Positions 18,624 to 28,064 are shown, counted from the first letter of the stretch. The stretch is DNA of 64,000 nt from DASXAI01 sp963728985 (GCA_963728985.1 CAVSME010000001.1:310001-374000); one strand, 5' to 3'. Notes: generated by a model not told the origin, from the sequence alone. Translations and numbers: made by a program.

Positions 18624-20153
18624 ATGACCGACGCAAGGACAACGGACGACCCGCTCGTGTACACGAGGACCGTCGTCGGCCACGCTGCCTTCCACGCCGG
18701 CCAGCAGGGTCGTACCGACCTGGTGGAGCGCCTGGAGCGCCACCGGGTCCTGCTCGACCAGCTGGAAGGGGCCACCGTCGCCGTCGTCGGGCTGTGCGAC
18801 GCCGGCAAGAGCAGCCTGATCAACGCCTGCGTGGGGCAGGTCGTGGTGCCGGTCGATCTCGTCCACCCGACACCCGTCCCCGTCGTCGTGACGGCGGGCG
18901 ACGGGACCGTGCGCATCCACCACGTGAACGAGACCGAGGACGCGCCGGGGCCTGTCGCCGGCCACCTGAGCGACCTCGCCAAGGCGTTCGCGGCCCCGTC
19001 GAACCAGCTGGCCGAGCTGCGCCTGGTCGAGGTGGGCTGCCCGTTCTGGTCGCGTCCGGCATCCCTCGTCTTCGTCGACACGCCGAGCCAGAGCATCGGC
19101 ACCGCCAGCGCGCGGGCGTTGCTCACGGGCATGGATCCGGACGTGCTGGTGCTCGTCACCGACGCCGCCCAGGAGCTGAGCCAGCTGGAGCTGGCGACGA
19201 TCGCAGCGGCGCAGCATCACAACACGCAGCTCATCATCGCCCTCACCAAGATCGACCTCCATCCGCACTGGCGCCGGATCCTGGACGTGAACCAGGGGCA
19301 TCTGCGCCGGGCCGGCCTGTCCGTGCCCATCCTCCCCGTCTCCGCCCGGCTCTACGACCTGGGACGCGCTCGCAGCGATGGCAGCCTCAGCAACGAGAGC
19401 GGGATCGTGCCGCTCCTCGACTACCTCGACCAGGCGGCAACTGGGGCGCGGGAGGTGTACGTCTGCTCGCGGGCGCTGGCCGCCGTGGCTGACGTCACCG
19501 ACGACCTGGCCGGGGAGCTGCGGGCCCAGCGCGAGCTGCTGAACGATCCCGATGCGGCGCTGCGGGCCAACCAGCAGCTGATCAAGGCCCGTGAGCGCAT
19601 CGAGCGGATCAGAGGCGGCGGGGCCAAGTGGCGCGAGCGGCTCTACGACGGCCTGGAGCGGCTCCAGATGGAGACCGATCACGATCTGCGCGGCCGCATG
19701 ACCCGGCTGCAGACCGAGGCGTTGGAAGAGATCGAGGCCATCGACCCGGCGACGAGCTGGCCGGTGTTCGCGACCCGCCTCGAACGGCTGGTGGACGAGG
19801 AGGTGAGCTCGGTCTTCGACGCCATGGCGGAGAACAGCAGGGCTCTGGCCAACGACGTCGGCCAGCTGTTCGGCGAGGAGGGCGGTTTCTCCTTGGACAT
19901 CGTCGGTGCCAGCGACGGCTACACGCCGGGCGAGGTCCGCCTCCAGGGTCAACTGCCCGAAGTGCCGGCGGCGGCCGGGGGGTCCGTGATCAACGCCATC
20001 CGCGGCTCGGCCGCCAGCATGTCGGTGACGGCCATCGTCGCCCGCTACGGCGCGCTGGTGGTGGGCACCGCCGTCGTGAACGTCGTGCTGCTGCCGGTCG
20101 GTGCGGCGATGACGTTGCTGCTCGGTCACCACGCGCTCGAAGGCCACCCGTGA
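18624..20153 (+). CDS. Dynamin-like GTPase A (C-terminus shifted out of frame)
   Basis: 509 residues in this frame. G1 loop GLCDAGKSSLIN near residue 55, G3 VDTPSQS near 150 and G4 ALTKIDLH near 208, followed by long helices and a hydrophobic pair near the end (SVTAIVARYGALVVGTAVVNVVLLPVG region, about residues 470-500). This layout fits bacterial dynamin-family proteins, which bind and reshape membranes. The frame stops just after the hydrophobic hairpin, but a helical C-terminal segment continues in the +1 frame (see 20161-20481). TAGGAT at 18521-18526 may be the -10 box, with a leader of about 90 bases. It is the first of a tandem dynamin pair just upstream of the eCIS locus. Confidence 0.8.
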   Translation: MTDARTTDDPLVYTRTVVGHAAFHAGQQGRTDLVERLERHRVLLDQLEGATVAVVGLCDAGKSSLINACVGQVVVPVDLVHPTPVPVVVTAGDGTVRIHHVNETEDAPGPVAGHLSDLAKAFAAPSNQLAELRLVEVGCPFWSRPASLVFVDTPSQSIGTASARALLTGMDPDVLVLVTDAAQELSQLELATIAAAQHHNTQLIIALTKIDLHPHWRRILDVNQGHLRRAGLSVPILPVSARLYDLGRARSDGSLSNESGIVPLLDYLDQAATGAREVYVCSRALAAVADVTDDLAGELRAQRELLNDPDAALRANQQLIKARERIERIRGGGAKWRERLYDGLERLQMETDHDLRGRMTRLQTEALEEIEAIDPATSWPVFATRLERLVDEEVSSVFDAMAENSRALANDVGQLFGEEGGFSLDIVGASDGYTPGEVRLQGQLPEVPAAAGGSVINAIRGSAASMSVTAIVARYGALVVGTAVVNVVLLPVGAAMTLLLGHHALEGHP

Positions 20154-20160
20154 GTCGCGC

Positions 20161-20481
20161 GTGGCGATGCAACGGCGCGCCGCCACGCTGGCCGTGCGGA
20201 AGTACCTCGACGGCGTCAGCCCGGAGGTGGCGATCCGGATGCGCAGCGACCTCATGAGCGTGCGCGTCGAGTTCCGGGACCACTTCGAGCGCGAGGCGGG
20301 TGCCATGGCCGTCAGGGTCGAGACCGAGATGCGCTCGGCGCTGGAGGCGATGCGGGTGTCGGACGAACAGCGCGCGCAGCGGCTGGCGACCGTCGACCAG
20401 ACGATCGAACAGCTGGAGCTCGTGGCCGCCCACGCCCAGCGGGCGCGCGGCCAGCTCTCGGTGTCCAGGGTGCCGGCATGA
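20161..20481 (+). CDS. C-terminal helical part of dynamin-like GTPase A, in a shifted frame
   Basis: 106 residues, almost all predicted helix, with AVRKYLDGV and VRVEFRDHFEREA segments like those that follow the membrane hairpin in bacterial dynamin-like proteins. The upstream frame could be rejoined by dropping one base between about 20130 and 20150, giving one protein of about 615 residues. Its stop overlaps the ATG of the second GTPase (ATGA). It is either one gene broken by a real or sequencing indel, or a separately translated small protein with GTG start. I favour the first. Confidence 0.55.
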   Translation: MAMQRRAATLAVRKYLDGVSPEVAIRMRSDLMSVRVEFRDHFEREAGAMAVRVETEMRSALEAMRVSDEQRAQRLATVDQTIEQLELVAAHAQRARGQLSVSRVPA

Positions 20482-21359
20482 AGCTCGTCGCCGAGGTGCA
20501 GGCGCTCGTCGAGCGGGCCATCCCGCTGGCGGAGCCGGCCACCGCCGACCGCCTGCAGACGGCGGCGGATCGCATGCACGACCCGCTCCGGGTGGCGCTC
20601 ATCGGGCGGGCCAAGGCCGGGAAGTCCACCCTGCTGAACGCTCTCGTCGGCGATCTGGTGGCGCCCACCGACGCCGCCGAGTGCACGCTGGTGCCGACGG
20701 AGTACCACGACGGGCTCACGTACCGGGCCTGGAAGGTGGGCCACGACGGCGACGTGACGCTGGCCCGGTTCCAGCGCGATGACGACGGCGCCCACATCGA
20801 GCTCGGCGCGACGCCGGTCGACGAGGTGGTGCGCTTGCTGGTCGAGTTCCCCAGCTCGCTGCTGCGCGAGCTGACGCTCGTCGACACGCCCGGTCTCGGC
20901 TCGGTGCGAGAGCAGGTCTCGCAGCGCACGATCGACTTCACCAGCTCGACGGAGCTGGCCCCGGCCGACGCCGTCGTGTACCTGCTGCGCAACTGGCACG
21001 CCGTCGACAGCGAGTTCCTCCTCGGCTTCCACGATCGTGTGGGACTCGACGTCCCGCCCGTCAGCGCGGTCGCCGTCTTGTCACGGGCCGACGAGGTGGG
21101 CGGCGGCGACTCGGATGCGCTCGAACAGGCGGGCCGGCTCGCCCGCTCGCTGGCCGAAGACCCGACGTTGCGCTCGCTCGTGGCCAAGGTGCTGCCGGTG
21201 GCGGGGCTCCTGGCCCAATCGGCGGTCACCCTGACCGAAGCGACCTACCGCACCATCGCCTCCATCGCCGCGCTCGGCGAGGCCGACGTCGCCGCCGCGC
21301 TGATCAGCGTGGATCGCTTCGCCGCCCCCGACCGGCTGTCGTCGATCCCCGCCGCGACA
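20478..21359 (+). CDS. Dynamin-like GTPase B, GTPase domain part
   Basis: Start ATG 20478 overlaps the previous stop. G1 GRAKAGKSTLLNALVGD near residue 42, switch residues PTDAAECTLVPT, G3 VDTPGLGS near 137 and G4-like LSRADEVGGGD near 196. It pairs with GTPase A as the two-gene tandem often seen for bacterial dynamins. The frame stays open to 22466, but beyond about 21350 the translation becomes Arg/Ala-rich nonsense while the +1 frame continues the protein. A one-base indel is therefore present between about 21346 and 21360. Confidence 0.75.
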
Positions 21360-21360
21360 G

Positions 21361-21948
21361 CGGCAGCGGCTGCTGTCCATGCTCGGCCTCTACGGCGTGC
21401 GCCGCGCCATCGATGCCATCCGCGCCGGTCGTGTCACCAGCGCGCAGTCGCTGAGCGCGGAGCTGTCGCGCGCCAGCGGGCTCGACGAGTTGCACTCGGT
21501 GATCTTCGGGCAGTTCGCCGGACGATCGTCGGTGATCAAGGCGTCGCAGGTGCTCGACATCCTCGAGAGCGCGCTCGATGGCGGCCAGATCAAGCCCGAT
21601 CCCGACCTCCTGGAGCAGCTGGAGCGGGTCCGCGTCAACGGTCATGCCGTCATCGAGCTCCGTGCCCTCAACGAGGTGCTGTGCTCTCCGAGCCTGGCGA
21701 TGGGCCCCACGCGGCGCTCCGACATCGCGCGTGCGCTCGGCTCCGAAGGGGTCGCTCCGGGGGCCAGGGTCGGTCTGCTGCCGACGGCGTCGGAGGCCGA
21801 GCTGGCCGAGCGCCTGCGCGACGAAACCCGCCGGTGGCAGGCGCTGGCGACAAGTACCGTGAGCCTCCCGGACGAGCAGCGGCTGGCCCGCATCGCCGTG
21901 CGCTCCCTCACGGCCCTGCTGGCGGCACTACCGGTCTCCGCGTCCTGA
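21361..21948 (+). CDS. Dynamin-like GTPase B, C-terminal stalk part, in a shifted frame
   Basis: Frame +1 reads RQRLLSMLGLYGVRRAID immediately after the GTPase half, then about 190 helical residues that end at 21948. No membrane segment is visible. The first good in-frame start is ATG 21379, but the homologous reading begins further upstream, so this is best seen as the second half of GTPase B. Joined length would be about 490 residues. Confidence 0.6.
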   Translation, partial: RQRLLSMLGLYGVRRAIDAIRAGRVTSAQSLSAELSRASGLDELHSVIFGQFAGRSSVIKASQVLDILESALDGGQIKPDPDLLEQLERVRVNGHAVIELRALNEVLCSPSLAMGPTRRSDIARALGSEGVAPGARVGLLPTASEAELAERLRDETRRWQALATSTVSLPDEQRLARIAVRSLTALLAALPVSAS

Positions 21949-21963
21949 ACTGGAGGGCGAGTC

Positions 21964-22770
21964 GTGGCGCGCATCTGTCCCGTCTGCAACCAGGAGAGCC
22001 CCGACGAGGCGCGGTACTGCTTCGATCCGGCCTGCCTCAGCCCCCTCGATCCGGAGGCCGAGGCCCCGCCGGCGCCACTTCCCCCACCGCCGGAGGAGGA
22101 CCGTCGCCGGGTGCCACCGTGGGCGTGGGCCGCGGGCGCCGTCGCCGCGGCGGCCGCTGCCGGGGGGATCATCCTGGCCGTCACCAGCATGGGCGGCAGC
22201 GCCAAGACCACCGCCACGACGACCGCTACGAGGGTCACCGTGACGACCGCCGTCAACGCCACGACCGCCGCGTCGACCGTGCCCCCGACCACCGTCCCGG
22301 TGCGGGGAACACCCATCAACCCGGCGCAGATCGTGTCGGCCGAAGCCACCAGCACGCTGCCCGACCAAGACGGACTGACGTACGGGATCGCCAACACGCT
22401 CGACGGCCAGATCACGACGGGATGGAACTCGAACGGTTCGACACCAGGGTCGGGCGTGCCCCCTGAAGGGCAGAAGCTCACGTACAAGCTGGCGGCGCCG
22501 CAGCACATCATCGGCGTACGGCTCATCAACGGGTACAACCCCAACGACGGCAAGCACCAGTTCACCGACAACCACCGCGTCCACTCGCTCATCGTGCGCG
22601 GCGGGGGCGTGGAGCGCACCGTCGAGCTCGCCGACAGCTTCTCGCCCCAGTTCGTGGAGGTCGACTTCCCGAACGCCGACACCATCGAGCTGGAGGTTGC
22701 CTCCGTCTACCCGACCACCAAGTGGACCGACGTCGGCATCACCGAGGTGCAGTTCTTCGCCGGCACCTAA
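21964..22770 (+). CDS. Zinc-ribbon membrane protein with discoidin-like extracellular domain
   Basis: 268 residues from GTG 21964. An N-terminal zinc ribbon (CPVCNQ then CFDPAC, four Cys) is followed by a Pro-rich linker, one membrane helix (about residues 53-75), a Thr/Ala linker, and a C-terminal beta domain (about residues 118-268) like the discoidin/NADase-type glycan-binding family (ANTLDGQITTGWNSNG; VRLINGYNPND). Topology would be zinc ribbon inside and sugar-binding domain outside. It follows the dynamin pair by 15 bases and overlaps the convergent PASTA gene by 4 bases. It could link an internal partner to the cell surface; this is inference. Confidence 0.75.
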   Translation: MARICPVCNQESPDEARYCFDPACLSPLDPEAEAPPAPLPPPPEEDRRRVPPWAWAAGAVAAAAAAGGIILAVTSMGGSAKTTATTTATRVTVTTAVNATTAASTVPPTTVPVRGTPINPAQIVSAEATSTLPDQDGLTYGIANTLDGQITTGWNSNGSTPGSGVPPEGQKLTYKLAAPQHIIGVRLINGYNPNDGKHQFTDNHRVHSLIVRGGGVERTVELADSFSPQFVEVDFPNADTIELEVASVYPTTKWTDVGITEVQFFAGT

Positions 22771-24674
22771 CTGGACGGTGGGGACGCGTCGGGCACGGAG
22801 GACGCGCCCGGCGCGGTGGTCGTGGTGTCGGGGTCGGGCGGGTGCCCGGACGACACGATCAACGTCACGGTGTTGCCCTTCTGGACGACCTTGCCCGGGT
22901 CCGGCTGCTGGCCGAGGATCGTGCCCTTCATCTGGTCGGAGCCCTGCTCGATGATCTTCACGACCAGACCGACGTTGGCGAGGGCGGTCTCGACCGACGG
23001 CTGGTCGGAGCCGCGGTAGTCGAGCAGGCTCAGGTCCTTGGTGTGGAAGACGCCGACCTTGATCTCCCCGTCAGGCGCCGGCTGACCCGGCTTGGGGAGC
23101 TGCCAGGCGATCTTGTCCTGCTGCTCCTCGGGCCCGTCGACGTACTCAGCGAGGGCGATGTGCATCCCTTCCTTGGCGACCTCGTCCTTGGCGAAGTTCC
23201 AGGGGATGTTCGTGACGTCCGGCGCCACGTGGTCCGTGGCGATCTCGATCCGCACCGGGCTGCCCTTCTCCAGCTTCGTCCCCGGCGCCGGGACCTGGCC
23301 CACCACGACGCCCGGGTTTCCGGAGCGGAAGACGTTCACCGGGTTGCCCACGAGCTGCTTCTGGGTCAGCGCCTGCTTGGCCGCATCAGCGGTGAAGTCC
23401 TTCAAGTCGGGCACGCTGATCAGCGCGCTGGCCTCGCCCTTGTCGAGGGCCCGGTTGACGAGCAGCAACGTGGTCGGGATGGCGATGGCGAGGACGGCGG
23501 CGATGACCGGGATGACCCAGCGGGGCCACGACGGCAGCTGACCGAAGCGGCCCTGCATCGGGGGCGGCGGGGGGCCTTCGGCGCCGTTGGCGGTGACCGA
23601 GAACTGGCGCGGCTTCTCCGCACCGCCCCACACCCGCCGGCGCGCCCGCACGTCGACGCCGACCGAGCCCCGCTGGCCCGGGCGGACCTCGAGCTCGGCC
23701 GGGCGAAAGGAGAAGCGCAGGCGCTTGCCTGGGTCGTTGCCGACGAAGGCGATGCGTTCGCTCTTGTTGCCGCGGTTCTCGACGTTCACGTACGTGTAGC
23801 CGCCGCGCTTGCCCTCGATCTCCACCGGTTCGAGCGCGGTCGTGAGCTCGAAGAAGGGCTCGATCACGAGCGTGGCGTCGGCGCGCTGCTGGATCTCCTC
23901 GTTCACCTCCGAGCGCACGACGATGGCCAGCGCCGTGCGCCCCGCCGTCGTCTTGGCGCTGCGGGGCGGTGTGATGTGGACCTGCACGTCGCGCTGGTCG
24001 TCGACGTCGAGGTTGAAGTGGTCCGGGTCCATGCGCTGCCACGCCGCTGGTATGCCGCGCACGCTGACGGAACATCCCTCCACCAGCGCACCGGTGTTGC
24101 GCACGGTGACGCGGAAGCTGGCCGTCGCCCCGGGCTGCACGTCGATCACCGATTGGTCGAGCACCATGGCCAGCGCCTGCTGGGGCCGCGTCGTCGCCGT
24201 CGGCGCGGGCCGTTGCGGCGGCGTGCGCTGCGGCGGCCGAGCGGTGAGACCTGTCTGGCCGCTCGGCAGGCCCGGCAGCCCGGCGGTGGACGCCTCGTAC
24301 TGCTCCGGCGTCAGCTCGGTGACCGGTGCACCGTCCAGCACCGGCAAGTCCACCGGCGGCGACGACGCGCCGCGCGTGGCGACGGCGCTGCGGCGGAACC
24401 ACGGCGGCGGTGTAGCCGCCTCGGGCGGCGCGCCCGCGGACTCGACCGTTGGCAACGGCACATCGGGAGCTCGATCGGGGACGACGTCGGCGGCTGGCGG
24501 CGACGGAGCGAGCGGTTCGAGCAACGGCTGCTGTGGCGCCGGCTGGGGTGCATCGGGCGCCGGCAGTTGGTCGGTGGTACCCGCTGGCGCCGGCTTCGAG
24601 AGGAACGCTCCGCACATGACGCAGAAGTGCACGTCATCGGGATTCTCGCTTCCGCACGCTTCGCAGATGAGCAT
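22767..24674 (-). CDS. Zinc-ribbon, Ig-like, transmembrane, PASTA-type protein
   Basis: 635 residues from ATG 24674 (AGAGG ribosome site upstream). Order: zinc ribbon (MLICEACGSENPDDVHFCVMCG), a Pro/Ala-rich disordered stretch to about 185, two Ig-like beta domains of the NEW3/COG1470 kind (about 190-410; SVIDVQPGATASFRVTVRNTG), one membrane helix (about 425-447; WVIPVIAAVLAIAIPTTLLLV), then about three PASTA-like repeats (VPDLKDFTADAAKQAL; VVVGQVPAPGTKLEKG) to the end. PASTA domains bind cell-wall precursors outside. The unusual part is that the Ig-like domains lie on the same side as the zinc ribbon, which should be cytoplasmic. There is no kinase domain. Confidence 0.75.
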   Translation of the reverse strand: MLICEACGSENPDDVHFCVMCGAFLSKPAPAGTTDQLPAPDAPQPAPQQPLLEPLAPSPPAADVVPDRAPDVPLPTVESAGAPPEAATPPPWFRRSAVATRGASSPPVDLPVLDGAPVTELTPEQYEASTAGLPGLPSGQTGLTARPPQRTPPQRPAPTATTRPQQALAMVLDQSVIDVQPGATASFRVTVRNTGALVEGCSVSVRGIPAAWQRMDPDHFNLDVDDQRDVQVHITPPRSAKTTAGRTALAIVVRSEVNEEIQQRADATLVIEPFFELTTALEPVEIEGKRGGYTYVNVENRGNKSERIAFVGNDPGKRLRFSFRPAELEVRPGQRGSVGVDVRARRRVWGGAEKPRQFSVTANGAEGPPPPPMQGRFGQLPSWPRWVIPVIAAVLAIAIPTTLLLVNRALDKGEASALISVPDLKDFTADAAKQALTQKQLVGNPVNVFRSGNPGVVVGQVPAPGTKLEKGSPVRIEIATDHVAPDVTNIPWNFAKDEVAKEGMHIALAEYVDGPEEQQDKIAWQLPKPGQPAPDGEIKVGVFHTKDLSLLDYRGSDQPSVETALANVGLVVKIIEQGSDQMKGTILGQQPDPGKVVQKGNTVTLIVSSGHPPDPDTTTTAPGASSVPDASPPSS

Positions 24675-24758
24675 CTCCGCACCTCTTCGGCGCGCTCGGG
24701 AACGCGGCGACGATACCAGGTAGCTGTCGGGACTCCCCAGAGTATGCTTGATGGCCCG

Positions 24759-26324
24759 ATGTCGGATGCGTCGCAATTCACGGGATGGGACGCCGGTGTC
24801 CTGTCACGAGAGCAGGTGGCCCAGGCCGCCTTCGAAGCGGGCTGGCGGGGCGAGGACCTGACGAAGATCGTGGCCATCGCCTACCGCGAATCCGGTGGTC
24901 ACTTCGCCGTCTTCGTCGACCGGCCGTCGACCGGAGACTGGTCCTATGGCCTGGTCGGGCTCAACGTCGGTCGTCCCGATGCGGCCGGTCAAGGCGAGAT
25001 TCTGGAAGAGCTTCTATTCCAAGCTCGGCTTCCTGCAGTCGCCCGACGACCTCCGCGATCCGGTGAAGAACCTGAAGGCGGCAAAGGCACTGTTCGACCA
25101 AGGCGGATGGCGGCCATGGGGCCCGTATCGCGGCATCTCGGAGACCACCGGCACCGATCTCAACGCCGCCCATGCCGCCGTGGAGAGCGCCTCGCAGCAC
25201 GGGCTCCTCGGCAAGGACTTCGACACCGGTCTGCGCCCGCTGCATCCTGACGACGCCGAGAACGCCCATCCGGCCGTCCAGACGTTCATCAACGCCGCCC
25301 TGGCGCAGCGGGGCGACCAGTACATCGCCAACGCCACGCCCAAGGCCAGCGACCCCGATCCGCACGCCTTCGACTGCTCGTCGCTGGTCCAGTGGGCGGC
25401 CCATCAGGCGGGCGTCAACCTGGACCGCACCGCCGAGGCCCAGTACCTCCAGCTCAAGGCCATGGGTTCGTCGATCTCGGTCGAGCAGGCGCTGCACACC
25501 CCGGGCGCGCTGCTGTTCCACCTGCCCCACGAACCCACGCCGGGCGAGGCGTTCGGGCCGAACGCCCACGTGGCGATCAGCCTCGGCGACGGCCGCACCG
25601 TCGAGGCCATCGGCTCGAAGTACGGCGTGCGCGACGTGAACGTGGCCGAGTTCCACACCGGCGGCACCGCCTTCTTCACGCGCGCCGCCGTCATCCCGGG
25701 GTTCGCCGACGGCACGGCCACGCCGCTGCCGGGCACCGATCCCGCGGCGGCCGCCGCGGCCGCCGCCGCGCACGTGGCCCCGCCGCCGCGCGACGACCTC
25801 CCCGTGGCGGGGGCGTGGCGCAGCCTCCCGGCCGACACCGGCGTGGCCCATGCATCGGCCGCGCACGTCGTCGACCTCGTCGCGCTCCCGCCCCTGCCCG
25901 GGGTGGTGGACCAACGCATCGCCCACGACGCGCTGGCGCCGCTGGCCGCCGACCCGCAGCACCAGCCGCAGCCCAGCCGGTCACCGCGGCGGGTGCCCAC
26001 CCGGCAGGCGCCGCCGCTCCCGCCCATCCGGTCGTGGCCGACCCGCTCCATCCCGCCGCCGATCCGCTGCACGCCGCCGGCGTCGACGCCACCCATCCCG
26101 CCGACCCGGGCCACGCCGCCGATCCGTTCGCCATGACGGCGGCGGACTGGGCCCACGGCCAGGCCCTCCCCGGTGAGATCCACCACTACGACTGGACCAG
26201 CGGGCACCCGCTGCCGGGCGAGACGCACCCGGATCCGCACGATCCCCACCAGGACCCGGTCCACGTCGACCCCCACGATCCCCACCACCCCGACCCCGGA
26301 GACTGGCACCACCACGCCGTCTGA
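24759..26324 (+). CDS. Lysozyme-like plus NlpC/P60 peptidoglycan hydrolase, frameshifted
   Basis: The protein is spread over three frame segments. Segment 1 (24759 to about 24985) is a lysozyme/transglycosylase-like start with a Glu in IAYRESGGHF. Segment 2, in the +1 frame to about 25960, continues with WKSFYSKLGF and then an NlpC/P60 domain: FDCSSLVQWA (catalytic Cys), GPNAHVAISLGDG (catalytic His). Segment 3, back in the first frame to 26324, ends in a His/Asp/Pro tail rich in HPDPHDPH. Two opposite one-base shifts restore one protein of about 520 residues. It should cut glycan and/or peptide bonds of the wall. There is no signal peptide, which fits delivery or assembly with the adjacent injection system. 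TATGCT at 24743-24748 may be a -10 box. Confidence 0.65.
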
Positions 26325-26331
26325 GTCGGTC

Positions 26332-26382
26332 GTCGTTCTCGGGGTGATCCGTCTCACCGGTGAGACGCACGACGCCTGGAAC
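26332..26382. repeat. 51-bp structured repeat, copy 1, with perfect 18-bp palindrome
   Basis: Matches 41037-41087 at 44 of 51 positions in the same orientation. The core CGTCTCACCGGTGAGACG (26350-26367) is a perfect palindrome. Outer GTTC (26335-26338) and GAAC (26379-26382) can also pair. It starts 8 bases after the hydrolase stop and lies about 150 bases upstream of the sheath start. It could be a terminator hairpin, an operator or a boundary repeat. Confidence 0.6.
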
Positions 26383-26401
26383 GACCAAACGGGGCGAGCG
26401 G

Positions 26402-26417
26402 TTGCCCGAACGGGCAA
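26402..26417. promoter_or_regulatory. TTGCCC-N4-GGGCAA palindrome upstream of the sheath gene
   Basis: TTGCCC at 26402-26407 and GGGCAA at 26412-26417 with GAAC between. The same half-sites and spacing recur at 42411-42426. It lies 94 bases before the sheath ATG. A candidate binding site for the LuxR/NarL-type regulator at 41105. Confidence 0.45.
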
Positions 26418-26511
26418 TCACGCCTTCCCGTGAGTCGGTCCGTTCATTGTTGATGGGCAGTGCTCCCGGCGGCCACCGTCAGAGGCAGCCGTCGAGAGCT
26501 TTGGGGGTCGC

Positions 26512-28044
26512 ATGCCCACCTACCTGTCACCAGGTGTCTACGTCGAAGAGAAACCAGCCGGTTCCGCACCCATCGAAGGGGTGGGCACCGCCGTCGCTGC
26601 ATTCGTCGGCATCGCCATGACGGGGCCGATCAACCAACCCACCCTCATCTCGAACTGGAAGCAGTTCGTCGATACGTTCGGGGACTTCACGCCGGATGGG
26701 TACCTGGCCCACGCCGTGTACGGGTACTTCCTGAACGGCGGGGGCAACTGCTTCGTCGTCCGGATCGCCACCGAGGAATCGCGGCCGTCGCTGCCCGAGA
26801 CCACGATCAACGCGCCCGAGGCCGACGGCAAGCAGCAGGAGCGGTACACGGTGCGCGCCTTGCAGGCCACCGATTCCGGCGGCGCCATCAACGTGGAGGT
26901 CACCGACGCCACCGATGGCGGCGAGGACACGTTCAAGCTGGTCGTGCGGCGAGCCGGCAAGATCGAGGAGCAGCACGACAACCTGTCGGGCAGCGCCAAG
27001 GGCAGGCAGAGCGCGGCGAGCGCGGTGAAGGCCGCCAGCCAGTTGATCGAGCTGGTCGAGGCGGCCAGCGCTCCTGCGGTCCGCCCGGCCAACGGGACCG
27101 TGACGCTCGTGTCCGCAGCGTCCACGCCGGCGCGCCTCGAGCCGTCGGACTACGTCGGCGACGTGGCCGACCGCACGGGTTTCGGCGGCCTCGAGACGAT
27201 CGACGAGATCACGATGGTCTGCGTCCCCGATGTGATGGCCGCGTATCAGAAGGGGGCCATCGACCTGGATGGCGTCAAGGCCGTCCAGCTCGCCATGATC
27301 GCCCATTGCGAGCTGATGGCCGACCGCGTCGCCATCATCGATCCGCCTCCGGAGATGAGCCCGCAGGCCGTGCTCAACTGGCGCCAGAACGAGGCCGGCT
27401 ACGACTCCAAGTTCGCCGCCCTCTACTGGCCGTGGCTCAAGGTCTACGACCCCGCCAGCAACGCCAACATCTTCGTGCCGCCGAGCGGGCACCTGGCCGG
27501 CATCTGGGGCCGCAACGACGACACCCGCGGCGTGCACAAGGCGCCGGCCAACGAGGTCGTGCGGGGCGTGATCGCCGTCGGTTCCGACCTCACGTCGCGC
27601 GAGCAGGAGCTGCTCAACCCCGTGGGCATCAACTGCGTCCGGTCGTTCCCGGGTCGCGGCATCCGGGTGTGGGGCGCCAGGACCCTGGCCGCGACGGAGA
27701 CCGAGTGGCGGTACATCAACGTCCGGCGTCTCTTCAACTACCTCGAGGAATCGATCCTGAACGGCACGCAGTGGGTGGTCTTCGAGCCGAACGACCCGGC
27801 GCTCTGGGCCCGGGTGCGCCGCACCATCACCGCGTTCCTCACCAACGAGTGGCGCAAGGGAGCGCTCTTCGGCCTCACGCCCGACGAGGCGTTCTACGTG
27901 AAGTGCGACTCCGAGACGAACCCTCCCGACGTGGTCGACGCCGGGCAGCTCGTCTGCGAAATCGGCGTGGCGCCTGTGAAGCCGGCGGAGTTCGTGATCT
28001 TCCGCCTGGCGCAGTTCTCGGGCGGCGCCGCCCTCACCGAATGA
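26512..28044 (+). CDS. eCIS sheath protein
   Basis: 510 residues, phage tail sheath (gp18/Afp2-4, Pvc2) family. The N-terminus MPTYLSPGVYVEEKPAG and FVGIAMTGPINQP are diagnostic; the C-terminal region ARTLAATETEWRYINVRRLFNYLEESI followed by a GLTPDEAFYVKCD segment is the conserved core that polymerises around the tube and drives contraction. There is only one sheath gene, whereas Afp/PVC loci carry two or three. It is the first gene of the plus-strand particle operon. Confidence 0.95.
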   Translation: MPTYLSPGVYVEEKPAGSAPIEGVGTAVAAFVGIAMTGPINQPTLISNWKQFVDTFGDFTPDGYLAHAVYGYFLNGGGNCFVVRIATEESRPSLPETTINAPEADGKQQERYTVRALQATDSGGAINVEVTDATDGGEDTFKLVVRRAGKIEEQHDNLSGSAKGRQSAASAVKAASQLIELVEAASAPAVRPANGTVTLVSAASTPARLEPSDYVGDVADRTGFGGLETIDEITMVCVPDVMAAYQKGAIDLDGVKAVQLAMIAHCELMADRVAIIDPPPEMSPQAVLNWRQNEAGYDSKFAALYWPWLKVYDPASNANIFVPPSGHLAGIWGRNDDTRGVHKAPANEVVRGVIAVGSDLTSREQELLNPVGINCVRSFPGRGIRVWGARTLAATETEWRYINVRRLFNYLEESILNGTQWVVFEPNDPALWARVRRTITAFLTNEWRKGALFGLTPDEAFYVKCDSETNPPDVVDAGQLVCEIGVAPVKPAEFVIFRLAQFSGGAALTE

Positions 28045-28064
28045 CAACCAGGAGGTAACCGTTC

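Noticed and set aside
18445..18627. 60-codon frame between aceE and dynamin A
   Set aside because: It starts at the aceE terminator hairpin, has no ribosome site and no recognisable features.
20161..20481. Independent small coiled-coil protein between the two dynamin genes
   Set aside because: It has a GTG start and fits the operon, but its sequence continues the dynamin stalk exactly where the upstream frame ends, so a frameshift is simpler.
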